Made by a program: the position numbers and the translations under genes. Source: Fomes fomentarius (Eukaryota > Basidiomycota > Agaricomycetes > Polyporales > Polyporaceae). Taken from it: a stretch of 64,000 bases of DNA. Below the pieces are notes generated by a model. The model was not told where the DNA came from and ran no database searches. It saw only the letters and a list, made by a program, of their open reading frames with translations. Every line of letters begins with the position of its first letter. The stretch's first letter is position 1. The DNA lies in contig JABYQN010000004.1 in assembly GCA_022606135.1 (NCBI GenBank), forward strand, positions 1,736,001 to 1,800,000, read 5' to 3'. Positions 12,029 through 24,700 of this stretch are shown piece by piece.

Positions 12029-14250
12029 ATGACCGTCCACACAACGATAGACGACGACCTCGAAGCTGACATCGGCCTCACCGACCTATCGCTCCCTCCG
12101 CACTCGCCCCGGGCCACCGCTCGACCGCGCCTCTTTACACGCACAGGCTCAAGCTCCGGTAGTGCACAAGCTTCCATTGGTCTCGGTAGAAGTCCTAGCA
12201 CGAATGGACACCTCACATCCCCGTCGTCTCCGAACTTGACGGAGAAACCTCTTCCACACGATCCCAGCTTGTTTCGAAGGCGGATGTCCCGCTCGAAGAC
12301 GCTACCGCGCATGCCCCACACTGCGATGCATAGAACACGATTGAGCATCGACGGACTTGTGATGGGCCCAGAGAGAGTCGCGAGTCTGAGACGATGGATA
12401 CTTGGTTTGGTGACAGGTGAGTAAAATGTCCTATAAGCAGGCGAGCGTGTGTGTGCTCAAACATGGTGCATGACGCAGTGAACTTCGATCTCGAGGTCGG
12501 TCCAAAGATCACTAGCGTATACCCCCCGCTTTGCCTGTCCAACTCTGAAGCGCAGAACATGTTCGTCGTTGTCATCACGTGCAAACTCGCGCTGCGACTG
12601 ACTAGTGGTTTGATGCAGTGCGTTCTCCTCGTTCCCGGATTCTTCGAATTTTGAGGAGGGGTCGCAAACACACTCCTTCCGAATACGCCCACGAGAGCCT
12701 GTACAAGGCGAAGAGTGGGACAACGGGACACCTAGGCCGGCCACTGTGGACGGCTTCATCTACGGATTTTCATGCTTTACGCGAACGAAAGATGCCTCAT
12801 CTGAACGTGGATACCAACAAGTTGAGTGTCTCCCGTGGATGCTGCCGCTGAGTCTGACATCCTCGTACTCGTGTAGACGTCAATAGTGATCTTGACGCAT
12901 CTCGCATACCCAGCCCTTTTCTATACCTTGATATTTAAACTTGCGCCGTCCTTCATGAGCCATGGCGGGCCTATGCTCGAAGCGGCATGTCATAATATTG
13001 CCAGCTGGTATGTGTTCCGCCTTCTCTAGCCGGAAATTATGATGCGATGCTGATGCATGTGGAAAGGAAGGTCAGACCCTATGCCGGGAACTCGCGTAGA
13101 ACTTGGATTCCTCGGCACTGTGATTTATGTAGAGATACCAGAAGCTATCGAAACACAGCAGTCTATGTCCACTGTGTCACCTACTAGAAGAAGCGAGACT
13201 GACATGCAAGTGCGTACAGCCGTGCTTTGGACAAGCGTTGTTTCGCTGACGATCCATAGCTGCTCGCGTCAATATGCCCTGATGACCCTCCACCATTGAG
13301 TCAGTTCGAGGCGGTGATCTCGCACCTATGGTCCATATGGGAATGTGTTGTCCTCAGCGAACCTATTCTCATCTTTGGTCCTTCACCTGCCATGACCAGC
13401 GCGGCTATCTGGTGGTTACGAGATCTATTGCGTCCAGTAAGCACAGCTCTAGCTAGTCCTATATGGCGCATCCCACTCAATTGCGTAGATCCCCCTGTCA
13501 GGCGATTTCCGTCCGTTCTTCACCATTCACGACGCGGACCATACCGCGCTAGTTAACCCCCGCCCGCCCAAAGCCGGATTGCTGCTTGGAGTAACGAACC
13601 CGTTCTTCGAGAGAGCATGTAAGCACTGGCCTCATGTGTTGAGCCTCGGGCGACAACAGACGTGAGCTATTCTCCGTACATTCGTCCTTGCGGCGTAAAC
13701 GTCTCAATCTTTGCCTCGCCCAGGACTCAAGGAAAGAAGAATGGAGCGCATGCAGGGCTAGTGATCGGCCCCCCACCTGGATGGAAGTCGACTCACAAAC
13801 GCTACACGTCACGAGACCATACCGTCCTCAAGCAACTTGAACAAGCATGTCGGGGCTCGGAGCAAAGCAGTGCGTTCCCTGTGTCACCGCGGCTTTGTAC
13901 AAATTGACCCTGATATTCTCCCAATAGAGCGCAACGCGTCTGAGATACTTCGGCAACACTTCACCTCCCGCACGACAGCTCTTCTTGTCCCCCTTCAACG
14001 ATACCTGCAAACCCTCATCCCAACTCCGAACGAGTCCCGCTCGAAGCTCACCGTCCCAGCTAGGCTGAAGCCGTTCCAAGACGCGGCGTTCTTTGCGTCT
14101 CTCAAGGCGCATGGTTCGCCACTCCCGTTCAAGAGTAGCACGAAGCAAAGAGAGTTTTATGAGAGATGGCTTAGAACGCCGGCGTTTGGACTGTGGCTTG
14201 CGAGGCAGGAGGAAGTTGTTCAGAGTGTGTTGAGAGGTCTTGTCACATAG
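12029..14250 (+). CDS. DENND6 family protein (Rab guanine-nucleotide exchange factor type)
   Basis: Nine exons (12029-12416, 12479-12560, 12619-12820, 12877-13007, 13071-13209, 13260-13436, 13489-13661, 13724-13869, 13928-14250) give 586 residues. After a disordered Ser/Pro N-terminus of about 120 residues comes the DENN core: FDLEVGPKITSVYPPL, NIAFSSFPDS, HSFRIR, LTHLAYPALFYTLIFKLAP, then EPILIFGPSP and GLLLGVTNPFFERAC, and finally TALLVPLQRYLQTLIP. These match DENND6/FAM116 (yeast Afi1-related) proteins. Family members in animals activate Rab14 in endocytic traffic; the fungal target is not visible from sequence. The fifth exon uses the acceptor GGAAG|GTCAG, the only one that keeps WSDPMPGTRVELGFLGTV in frame. 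Convergent with the MIM1-like gene. Confidence 0.9.
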
Positions 14251-14485
14251 GTTCCATCGTGTCACCCAGGTGACTATTTTCTCGACGATCGTATTCCGCA
14301 CACGGACCAACGGCGAGTTGTTAAAGCCGTTCACGCGGTCATGAATGTTACTGGCGGTATAATATGCCGGCTTAAATGTAGCGCCAAAGTGCAGGCCAGC
14401 ACGAGGTGCATGGTAAGCCATGAGTTGCATTAGCTGCATGTAGCAGGGGCGTGTAGGCAATGTTCGTCGTATACAGGCCGCTTCT

Positions 14486-15652
14486 CTACTTCCTCCCTAA
14501 TCCCACTCTTGCTAAGCCACGAGAGCTCGCAGCACTCGCCGTCCCGGGTACCTTCCAGCCTAGCCAGCTCACCAGGTTCTTCGCGAAGATCTCGCCGAAG
14601 CCGAGCATGACACCGTTCACGAAGGGCAGCAGCACGTTGATCGCGACGCTCGACAAGAGTGCAAGCGCACGGGTGTTCGGGCTCAAGGACGAGTCGAACA
14701 CCGAGAGCGTTGCCGTACGTGGAGGCTCCGTGTGATGGTGTTGGTGCTGGTGATGCCCGTGCGCGTGTTCGTGACCGTGACCGGCAGGATGGGTATCTCT
14801 GTGCGTATGGTGTGGGGGGAGGTCGCGGCGGGCACCGGAGGATGTGGGCGAATGCGGGTCAGATGGGAACGACATGGACGGGAACGAGGTGAGCGAGGAC
14901 GTCATCGAGTCCCACTTGTCCTGCTTTGACGACTCGGGTTCGGACGCGGGCTGCGAAGGCGACTTCTCGTGGTGGGACGGCGGGGCGGAGGTAGACGTGG
15001 ATGCGCCGGGGAGGACAGCCTGCGCGCGTGCATGGCGTATGCGTCACCGTCAATGCCTCGTGCATTCATGGATGCGCAACACGAAACACGTAAGGTTACG
15101 CACCTCAAGATCATCCTTCGAGTGTCCGCCTTGTCCCTCTCCACTGACCAGGTCCCGCGCATCCGCTGGACTCGGCGACGGCTCGTTCACGGACGCGGCT
15201 ACACTTCCACTGAGGTTCTCCCAGCCACTCGTAGACTCGCTCAGCACGCTCTGACGCGATTTGCCTTCCTTGCGTTCCTTCTCCCGGATGGCCTCCCATT
15301 CCGCGCGCGTCTCCTCCGCCTTCTGACGCTGCTCGGCAGACCGCCTACGCCATTCCGCTACATGCGCTTCGTACTCCTCTTTCCAGACATCTTCCGTAGA
15401 CTCTGGCTCACCAGTATTTGCTGGCACGTCTACTGGAACGTCTGAGACTGTCTCTGGCACAATGGTAGCCTGCGAAGGACTCGAGGACGTTGGTTCAGGT
15501 GCAGCAGTCTGACGGGGTAGTGGGGCAGGAGTGAACGCTGTTGAGAGAGCAGACTACATGGCCATACATAAGCTGGAGTGACACTCAATTAGTCATTAAA
15601 ATGTTCTCACCTGAAGCAAGTCCTCCTCTTCGCTATTTAGGTGTTCAGACAT
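14486..15652 (-). CDS. MIM1: Mim1/TOM13-family mitochondrial outer-membrane protein with long N-terminal extension
   Basis: Three exons (15652-15611, 15553-15104, 15019-14486) encode 341 residues. The C-terminal 60 residues carry the family signature: a hydrophobic helix LSSVAINVLLPFVNGVMLGF with a GVMLG (GxxxG) spacing, then GEIFAKNLVSWLGW. In yeast Mim1 inserts alpha-helical proteins into the mitochondrial outer membrane. Yeast Mim1 is only about 110 residues; here about 275 residues precede the helix. They include an acidic Pro-rich stretch, a charged coiled-coil (EEYEAHVAEWRRRSAEQRQK onwards, about 70-120) and a His-rich tract (HGHEHAHGHHQHQHHH). The N-terminus starts MSEHLNSEEEDLLQ. The function of the extension is unknown. 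The C-terminal match is confident. Confidence 0.86.
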
Positions 15653-15771
15653 GGTCAGCGAGAAGAAGAAGGTATAGGCGTCGCGTATGGGTCAGAGAAG
15701 AACAGGCGTGGCGGCGCGGCATACCGTGAGGGGCGCTGAAGGCGCCCGACAAAGGAAAGCTAGCAAAAAAG

Positions 15772-15865
15772 CGTCACCTGAGCGATTCGAACACTCGCGG
15801 GCAAAGCCCAACCGCTAGAAGCTACGTATAGCAGGCGATCCCGTTAACCACTCCGGCAAAGTGAC
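15772..15865 (-). tRNA. tRNA-Ser(GCU) with an approximately 12-nt intron
   Basis: On the minus strand the acceptor arms GTCACTT and AGGTGAC pair across seven bases, with discriminator G. The anticodon stem ATCGC/GCGGT closes a loop CTGCTA...A reading anticodon GCT. The 13 bases between A37 and the 3' stem strand imply an intron of about 12 nt (TACGTAGCTTCT) directly after position 37, the canonical place. A long variable arm (GGGC TTT GCCC), as in serine tRNAs, precedes the T-arm GAGTG TTCGAAT CGCTC, which holds the internal B box. A run of six A at 15765-15770 reads as TTTTTT downstream, a Pol III terminator. Confidence 0.93.
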
Positions 15866-16458
15866 CTACAAAGCCAACTCAATCTACTTAATCATAGTAG
15901 AGCGTGATATAGTATGCACCAATACTGCGATCTAGAATGCAAGCTATGTAAACTCGAGCGTCGTTGACAAACGCAGCCCATAATCATGGGCAGTGGCAAT
16001 TATGAAGTTCGCCCTACTTGCTGACAGACGCCATCGAATAATGCACGAGGCTCCGCCTGCAGGGAGCCACTGGATGACACTGGGCGTGCTTAGTAGGAGA
16101 GAGGAGCGATCCCCACCGCGCCAAGGGTCTCTGCAGCGATGTGGCTGCTGGATCGCCAGCAGCCGATTTGTTCGGCCCACAAGTCCGACGGACGCAACCC
16201 AGACGCAACGGACATTGCGTCACTCGTCTGCGTCCACCCGTGTCCGTCTCCCCCACCTTCAATATATAGCAATATCTTTCCCTTGTAAGGCAGTCGCGAG
16301 TGGACACTCGCTCGACGTCAGTGCCCGTGGTTGACGACACCGATGACAACACCACCTCCTCTGACCACGTATAAACGGCCAGAGTCTGCGTACCAGGATA
16401 ATATTCACCCCAGCATCCTTCTCTGCATACTCATTCACCATATCGCATAATCATCACA
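15866..16458. promoter_or_regulatory. Region between tRNA-Ser and the TUDOR gene
   Basis: No gene supported. The right half should be the promoter of the small TUDOR protein; pyrimidine-rich stretches occur shortly before its start. The left part flanks the 5' side of the tRNA. Confidence 0.45.
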
Positions 16459-16868
16459 ATGGTTGGCTATCAGGTAATCTTTGATGTTGGTCTGGAGCTG
16501 AGCAGCTTACTGACCTTCTCTAAGAAAGGCGACAAGGTCGAGTACCGCCCCATCGGTGGTTTGTATAGGTTTTTACAGTTTAACTGGCGCTCCATCTGAC
16601 CAGACCTCCCTATAGGTTCTGAGGAGAACGTCGCACACTCCACCGGTGTCATCCAGGACGTCGTCGAGGCCGACGATGGGGTAACTAAACCACACTTCAG
16701 TATCTAGAGTGCCTATCTCATCAATCGCTAGTCTTCCCGTTACTCCATCAAGAACGACAAGACGGGAAAGACCACTCAATACCAGGTAAGTATATCGTAT
16801 GACTATAAGTATTGTCGCTTACTCTCTAGCTGTAGGAGATGAACTTGGTCAAGAAGGTCGGCGAGTAG
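16459..16868 (+). CDS. Small Hva1/TUDOR-domain protein
   Basis: Five tiny exons (16459-16473, 16525-16558, 16616-16680, 16732-16785, 16836-16868) give 66 residues; no single open frame shows it. The start MVGYQKGDKVEYRPIGG, the middle HSTGVIQDVVEADDG, RYSIKNDKTGKTTQYQEMNLVKK and the end GE match the fungal hypervirulence-associated-protein TUDOR domain family (KGDxVxWxxxGG...G.V..V). The domain is a small beta-barrel. The biochemical function of these free-standing proteins is not established, and the family name does not imply a virulence role here. The introns, 48-57 nt, all have GT...AG ends. The compact structure and pyrimidine-rich leader suggest a well-expressed gene, which is inference. 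Confidence 0.88.
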
Positions 16869-17301
16869 ACGTGATAGCGCAGGGCCGGTAAACCTGTAAT
16901 TGGGACAGACTATAATGTGTATCTGTATGTCGTGTTGGTACATCGAACCATGATCAGTTCCACACGAGCTTGAAACAGCTTGAAGTCTCGAAACATAATC
17001 GTACCCTCGCCAGAAGCCGGGCTGCTCGATAGAATGGTAGTCATGCATCGGTAGTACTACCGGCATCCTTCGGAATACTGCACGGTGTGTCGCACAGGCA
17101 CGATCCCATTATGCCAGATACACAGCGTATGACTGGAAACCAATTGAAAGTGAGATATGTGTAGGCAAAACTCATAATACACGTTATGTCCTTGTTTCCT
17201 TGAGTTTCCGAGAGAACACCTCGCGACATTGGTAATGCGTGACCTCGCCGCTAGGATACGTGTGAGACCCTCATTCATGTAATGTTCACAGATAAAACGA
17301 C
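16869..17301. other. Convergent 3' regions
   Basis: Gap between the stops of the TUDOR gene (+) and VPS39 (-). Nothing recognisable. Confidence 0.5.
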
Positions 17302-20300
17302 CTACTGAGGGGCATGTACGGCAATCACGCTACCGCCCAAACGTTTGTGGCACTGAGGACAACTGTACGCGTACCCGTTAGTCTAATAGAAGTCTGTGGT
17401 GCAGAAAGTGGCACGCACATCCTGCTTTCTGTGATCCGCACGCGTTTCGACTGGAGAACGGTGAGTCGCCCCGCGATCTGCTCCTCGCGCGCCTTGTGGA
17501 TGCTCCGCACGACGCGCGTGTCGAATACGGGCGCACGCAGCGATTCCAGCAGAAACGCGCGCAGGTCCTGCGCCGTGACGAGCGGCGGGAGCAACTGCAG
17601 CGTCGCGACGGGGTCTAGACGCGGACTGTGCCTGCTGATGAGCTCGAGCGCGGGCGGCAGCAGGTCGGCCGCGGGGGGAGCGGAGGATCCGGGGAGGAGG
17701 TATATCCGGAGGAGGGTGAGGAAGACGTTCGAGGTGGGCGAGTTCGGATAGTAGATGCGCTTGCAGTACTCTTCTGCCTTGAGAAAATCCCGAAGACGGT
17801 AAACGTAGACTTCGAGCGCGCTGTCGTGTCGACCCAGTCGCCCGAGGAGGACCGCCTTCGCTTCGAATAGGTCTGGTATGTATCTGGTCAGCGTTGGCAC
17901 TACGCCTAGTGCTGAGCACTAACGTACCCTCCGAAGGCAGCAAGGCAAAGAGGCGATCGGCGGAGTAGTACTCTGATACGTCGATGAAGTGGAGCAACTT
18001 GTCGTAGGCCTGCCTCCGTCCACCTGCGTACAAATGCATGGCATTCAGCTACCCGTTCGAGGAATATACTAGTCAGACTCACCATCGTCGCCCCGCCTCT
18101 TCGCAGAGACCGTCATATGCAGATACAGATCCGCAAGACGATCGTGGAACTGCTGCGACGTCTCCCCGCGCTCCGCAACGAGGAACTCAATATATCGCGC
18201 GCATATAGCCGGGTCCAGCTGCTCGAGGAAGTCTGCCACCGGCCCCTTCGGCAGCTCGGCCTCTTCTGACGTGAAGATCTGGATGGCATTGTCAGCGACA
18301 TTGGGAGGGGTGGAGTGATCCAGAAATACCTCAAAAGCGATGTCACGGTCATGCTCAAACACCCATCTCGAGTGCGCGAATATCGAATCCAAGTGCTCAG
18401 GACCAAGACGCTGGAGGTAGCTTACCGTCGGCATGAGCTTGTCGCGAGGATCGGTCTCATGCTCGCTTAATCTGTGGCAGCATAACGCATGAATGAAAAG
18501 TAGGGTAGGGTAGGCATAAACGTGCACTCACTGTCGGAGGAGGTCCAACGCCTTTCCGTGCATCTTCCGCCCGTGGTACAAGTGGATCATCTCCTGATAT
18601 TTCTGAAAAACTTGTCGTCAGTGTCGTAGAGAGTCTGCCTGGAAGAGCGGTCGCTACCTCTCGTTCACGTAGCAGCTCCTCAACCTCCGACACCTCGCAC
18701 CATCCCACACGACACAACGGGCCAAGCAATCCAGGTCGATTCAGGAGGTACGACTTGAACAGTGCAGTGTCCACAATTTGCGCAAAGCGGACCAGTTCCT
18801 CGGGCGTGAGCGACGAGAGTGGGGCATTCGGGAGGGCCAACAAATCCTCCTTGGACGTCGCCGAAAGAACAGGCATCTCGTGCGACTGCAATGGTGTGAT
18901 GTGGAATGCAGTCAGTGCACCGGCGATCTTCGGTCGGCGGTCAGACAGGTAGCGCATGAGCGACTCGATTGAGCGGTGGAAGTTGTCTGACGGGGTCGCG
19001 CAGCGTGAGGAAGCGTTATTATGCGTGCAGGGTGTGCGGACGGACCTGGCTTTGGTGGACGACGAACACTGCGGATTGACGCAGCATCGTCATCCTTCGC
19101 TCCCGAAACAAGCCCCTCCAGCCCGCTCTTCAGCAACAATCCTCGAATCGAACCTTGAGGTGTTGGTGCTCTTGGTGGAGTCTCCGCCTCCTGAGTAGAA
19201 GGAACATCGGTTGTCGATGCTGACGCCGTCGGGGGAGTCGACTGCTGCTCCGGCTTGCCGGGCTTCGGGCCGCCAAACAGAGGTATCCATTCATCTTGTG
19301 GGACGGAGAGCCTTCCGGCTATACTTTCGGGATAGAGTGCTACGACCTTGGCGGGGTTGATGTCGAGGTCAATGAAGGCGTTCATAGCTTCGTCGTACTT
19401 TGCGTTGCGGAAGTGGTGAACCGCCTGCAGCGCACGCACTTGCTTCTGCTTCCGCTCCTATTAACGGATCATCAGGCGATGTCAAATAGTCAGACCGCAA
19501 AAGCAAACCTTGTCCGCGACGAGTGCCGCGTCCAGTGAATCAAGCAAAGACAACGCGTCCGCATAGACACCAGCTTCAACAAGCTCGTCAATTTGCTCGT
19601 TCCAGGGTTTCATCCGAAAACACCATATTGCGCTTCCGGAGTTTGCTGCCGTCGTGCGATCAGTGGGTGTGCTTACGATAAAAAGAGGTGATTTGGCGGC
19701 TGGTGACGGGGTGAGGATACGGATTGTGTGCGTGGCAGTTGTAGCAAAAGCGGTGAGGGGTGCAGGAGGGAAGGGTATCATCTGAACGGGTGATAAAGTT
19801 ATTGAAGAACGAATCTCGACGACAGGGGATGGAATAAAGGTAGCTGCTGCCGCGCCTGGTACGCTCTCGAGCTGGGATGTTGACACAGAGCCGGGTGGCA
19901 AAATCGCGAAGACATAGGGCTTGACAAGAGCTTGTGCGATTGATTGGAATCGGTGAGTGAGTCAACGGCGAAAGAGAATCAAACTGACCTATCTCTTCCG
20001 GAGGTGCAGGCCAGTCTATAGACTCGCTCCTCGATGTCTTGCCGTCGTTTCCGACGATTAAACCAGTATCTATTGCAGCTCATTGAGCTTGACCCACATA
20101 GTGGCGCGTGAGCCACTCACTATCTTTCGTGATGAGTGCTTCGCTCTCGCTAACGTTGATGACATTCGGCTTGGCTTTGGCTCCCAGACCGAGTGTCATG
20201 TAGCCACCAAGTCCGGAGAATGCACCAATACCCATTGCGCTCATGGCAGTACCGGACGTGGTTGTAGGAATAGGCGTACTGATATCAACCGTAGTTGACG

Positions 20301-21132
20301 TCTTCAAGGAGGTCACGCAGTAGTCCGTCGGAGTATGTCCCCAAGCCAATGTTTCACCATTGACGAACGTGATGGCTCTTGGAGAGTGCGCCAGATTAGT
20401 GACTTCCTGATGGCGTATTCGGTCTAGTAGCCTGTGATACATGCCCGTGAAAGTGACATACCTGGACCTCCTGGGGCTCACCGTCTTTCCACGAGTACAG
20501 CACTATCTTCCTTCTACACCCCACGGCCAACCTCGTCACAACAGACGGGATGCCTTTGCCCTTCCCTGGAGGTGTTGGTGTTGCAGGACCAGCGGTGTCC
20601 ACTTCGGGGTACTCAACACCAGTATACAGAGCAAAGCAGAGCGCGCCTTTGGTCTTGACAAGGGGGGTGGGGGTCGAGAAGTCCGGGTACGGAAAGAGGG
20701 TGAGTTGTGTCTCTAGAAGGCCTTCGAGTTCCAGCATCCGCTGAAGCAGAGAGCACATGCAAGGACGCACCAGACAGAACGGCTATCGAGTTGACATCCT
20801 TGATGTACGCAATTTGGTCGATACTTCTCCGGCACAGCGACTTCTTCGTTTCCAAGAGCTGAGCCGGGTGGTCTGCTCCCCCGCCGTTAAGCAACAGGGC
20901 CGCGACGATGGGAATGCTGTGGTGTTACAGACCTGAGGTCTCCCCGAAGGTGTAGACATGAAGGTTTCCGGTGGAGGTACCAACGTAAAGCTTGTCACCT
21001 TGTCTTGACTGTCAACGCACGCCCCACGCAGTCCGCTCTCCAAACGTGCGACACACCTTGAACAGCCAGAGCCTCCGCGCGCTCCTTGAAGCCGTCAAGA
21101 ACGATCTCTGGGGCGTTGAATGGACCTGGCAT
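17302..21132 (-). CDS. VPS39: VPS39/VAM6, HOPS tethering complex subunit
   Basis: Fourteen exons (21132-21057, 20998-20933, 20872-20771, 20721-20462, 20406-20121, 20069-19989, 19930-19509, 19457-19046, 18986-18658, 18602-18532, 18471-18083, 18023-17928, 17872-17419, 17362-17302) keep frame and give 1034 residues. The N-terminal third is a CNH beta-propeller (start MPGPFNAPEIVLDGFKERAE; GDKLYVGTSTGNLHVY). The middle is clathrin-heavy-chain-like helical repeat: EQIDELVEAGVYADALSLL, AFIDLDINPAKVVALYPE, KYQEMIHLYHGRKMHGKALD, FLKAEEYCKRIYY. The C-terminus ends in half a zinc-ribbon, ICPQCHKRLGGSVIAVHAP, as in other VPS39 proteins. It tethers late endosomes and vacuoles with Rab7/Ypt7. A disordered insert (about 470-540) is fungal-specific. 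Some junctions in the propeller rest on weak homology. Confidence 0.93.
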
Positions 21133-21796
21133 TACCGGCAAACCGCGCTATGTCGAACAATCAAAGATCATGCAGTTTCACGATGGGTTCAAGCAAGGGT
21201 AACGCGAGGTGGTATCGGCGTACTATAGGCAGCACCGTGAAGGTTGGCAAGAGACGCGTGAAGGCACGACGCGCTGGTACCAGACGAACGACGTCACTCT
21301 ATACGGGCGCTTGTTCGTTACATGAGAGTCAACTTGAATTGTCCTGGCAGTTCGTAGTTAAAGCTAAGTCGAAACACCGGTGAGGTTGCTCACACACTAA
21401 GCAGTCATAGATACAGGGTAAAAAATGCATGTTCATGAAGCCGAAAGCTATATACTGAGCATCGCGGAAAGCGGTATAAACAAGAAGCAAGGTATCGACA
21501 GCGGAAGAAAGTCTATGTATGTGTGAGAGACCGGTGCTAGTAGATGTGCGTGAGTGGGGAAAGCGTTCGTAACATGGAGCTACCTTTACAAGTCGAGAGA
21601 ACCCCTCTCCTATATATATACAACATAGATATGTGTGTGGGGGGAGAGTCAGAGATATGCCTACATACACCTATTTACCTTGACTGTGCATATGGTACAA
21701 CAACAGCACTTCGATCAATATCCAGTGTTCCAGTTCTACACGTCCGAGCTTTCGCCGGACAGTAGTACACATCGTACACTTACGCGGGGCCTAGAG
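21133..21796. promoter_or_regulatory. VPS39 upstream region; 3' flank of the ankyrin gene
   Basis: No gene. Contains a short TA run near 21613-21620 and GT-rich sequence near 21633-21645, without wider repeat structure. Confidence 0.45.
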
Positions 21797-24700
21797 TTAT
21801 GACAATGTCCCGGTCGCAAACGCTTGCGTCCGTCGCCGGAGATTCCGGAGCGTGTCCTGCACGATCCGCAGCCATGTCAGCACCTTGTCGATCTCGTCGA
21901 ACGCCCCGTCCGTCCGTGCTTCGACCTTCCGCGTCAAGAGGCGGCGGAGCGCCCGCACGTCGTCGTCCTCAGACTCGTTGAGAGTATCTGAGAGGGACAC
22001 GACGGAGGAGCCTGCGGACACGGAGCTCAATGAGAAGTCCGAGTCGCTGCCGCTGCGCGAATGCGCGATGGGGAAGGGCACGGGTACATCGTGGGTGGCG
22101 GAGCGGAGGGTGGACGCGATGGCGGACATGAAGGGATCGTCCAGGTTGTCTTGCATCTGCGCGACTCGTGCGCTTTCGATGGCTGCTTGACGGTTCTGTG
22201 GATCCTGATCAGATCAACACTGGCACATCAGAGCGGTGCAACTCACAAGGATGACCATTTTGAAGCGTCGTTCTGTTTGGGAGAGTAATTTGCTTGCAAA
22301 GGAGAGGAATTGGTCCGCCTAGAGGGAAATGAGCGAAGGGAGAGAGAGGATCGTCCGACGAACGTACCTCATCCATACAGCACTCGATGCCTGAGAGATC
22401 CTGACCGGCGACACAAACAATCTGGCGCGCGGTGCGAAGGAGGTCTGGAGAGGAACTACGATCCCCGCAGGGAGTAAGCGGAGATCTTCTGGGCGACTGC
22501 TCGCCAGGAAGGACGATCTTGGACTCGATAGAAAGCTCCGGTATTTCGAACCTGAGTTTCTTGCGGATCCATGCTTTGAGCTTGGCAGTGCTGCTCGACG
22601 ATCCATCCTTTTTCGAGGGCGCTGGGGAAGCAGTTCGGACGATGTCGATCGAGAGCTTACTGGGCTTGTGAAGGAGATCGTTGACAGTCGGCGAAAGCAG
22701 CGCGTTCAGGAACGATGACTTGTCCACGGAGGGCCTCTCTACCGGGAGAGCAGGCTCTTCCTCTTCGGCAATGGTCAGGTATGGAATCTCAGGTCGATTG
22801 CTGTCTCTCGAGGAGCGCAGATCAGACATGGAACGCCATTTCCTGCTGAGCGACGATGATGCGCGACTAGAAACAGCAGTGAGATCCGAGTCGGCCGAGT
22901 CGGTCGTTCGTCTCCTAGCGCGGTCGGTGCTATCGTTCCGGCTGGTGAAGGCGGATCCGAAGACGCCCTCGAGATCTTGGGTGACCGTCTCGAGCAGATT
23001 GTCGACCCCGTTCAACCGGCTGCGTGCGTCGCGTAGATCTTGTGCAGCCTCTTGAATGCGAGTGTGCATGCTGTGCGCCCAGAGTTCGCCAAGGTGGGAG
23101 GTCTCGTCCAGCACGTCCCGAAGCTCTTTCAGTCCAATCACGTCTGCACTGGGAGCCACCTGACCGACCATTGCCAGGTTCTCCAGTATCCGTCGAGGAA
23201 GCAGCGATCCGTCGACGGCCTCCGCCGGTGGCTCCAGCCGAGCGGTGGAGGAGAGCTGACGACGGCTTGGGGTGGTCATTGAGCTAGCGTAGGACGAGGT
23301 AGATGTCGACGAAGAGGTTGAGGGACGTATTGTGCGGAACGACGCAACCGAACTGCTCCTCCGCGGCTCTGCCTCCGCTCCGAATGCGATTCGGAGCTCA
23401 GGGCGAGCTACCTCGAGCGCTGTCAATCTACGAACTTGTCAGCTACGCTTGATCCCACACACTGAGATACACCCCTCACGTACCCCCTCGAGTTCTTCGT
23501 TCCCCGTACCGCATTGCGAGTATCACATGCGAGCAGTGCGAGCAAGACCTCGACGCTTCCCCCGTGCTCCGCCGCAACATGGATGCACGTCTCGCCCTCG
23601 TCGTCAGTTGCAGACAGAGGCGCACGGAGCTCTCGGACCAAGTGGTGGATGAAGACATGTACGCGTGCTGCTTGTAATGGGCTCTCCGGTTCCTGAGCAT
23701 GCCGCGCGAGACAGTGTAGAGGAGTTCCGTGTTTAGAGCTGGTGTATAGACTGGTGTCCGCACCAGCCAGGAACAGGGCGTCGACAATCTCGACGGAAAG
23801 ATAGGACGAGCTGACGCAATAGTGCAGTGGCGCCCAGCCTTGCGAATCTAGACGGTTGACAAGAATTGCCGCTCTGTGTGTCGCGGGGAAGAGGATGCGG
23901 TAGATGGCGGGGAGGTCACCTGCGACAACTGCTCGGATGAGGGCTGTAGTTGAGCGGGATAGAATACTCTCAGAGGGTGCCGGCCAGTGTGGCGGCTGTA
24001 GGGAAGATGTCGCAAATGCTTGGGCGTACGTAGCGTGGGGCTGAGGCAAGGGATGCAATTGTCTTCGATTCCCCGTCTAAATGCGGGCTCAGTAAAGACG
24101 ACAAAGTGACGTAGGAAGGGTGGCATACCGTGTGTTCTCGTATGCGCTGCTTTCGGAGTGTAGACTCGCACAGCCAGAGCATTCGGGGATGGCGCAATGA
24201 GTGGTGGATCGCAGTACGATGGTGAGTATCCCGGAGGTCAGGTCGTGCCCCATTGGCAAGCTAAGGAAATCCAGTTAAACCGTCAGCGTCTCTGAATGGG
24301 GTAGGGAATCCATACCAGAATAGACGCAGCCTCGACCGCGCCATCGCGTGCTGTATCTGTATCCGGGATATCAGTCAAGGTGGTCGATATCGAACCATGA
24401 AGACTGGAACGTACACATCAGCGGCGTAACCCCAACGGAGTCAGTTCCATCGACAGCGACCAAGCCGTTGGTTTCTTCGAGCAGAACACGGACGACGTCG
24501 GGGATGTTCAGCCACGCGGCTAGTCCAAGGGGGGTGACGCCGCGCGTGGGCGCGTTCAGCGCATAGAAAGTCGTCGTTTCGCTCTGTATGAGTGTCCTCA
24601 ACACCTCCACCCTGCCCTGCAGCATGAATGACGCGTCTGACACGTCCACATCCTCCCAATTGCTGAGCAGATTCCGCGTGCACTTCAGCATCGTCCGTCA

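Noticed and set aside
13828..14460. A 210-codon minus-strand frame
   Set aside because: Antisense to the last DENND6 exons and their 3' region; no family resemblance.
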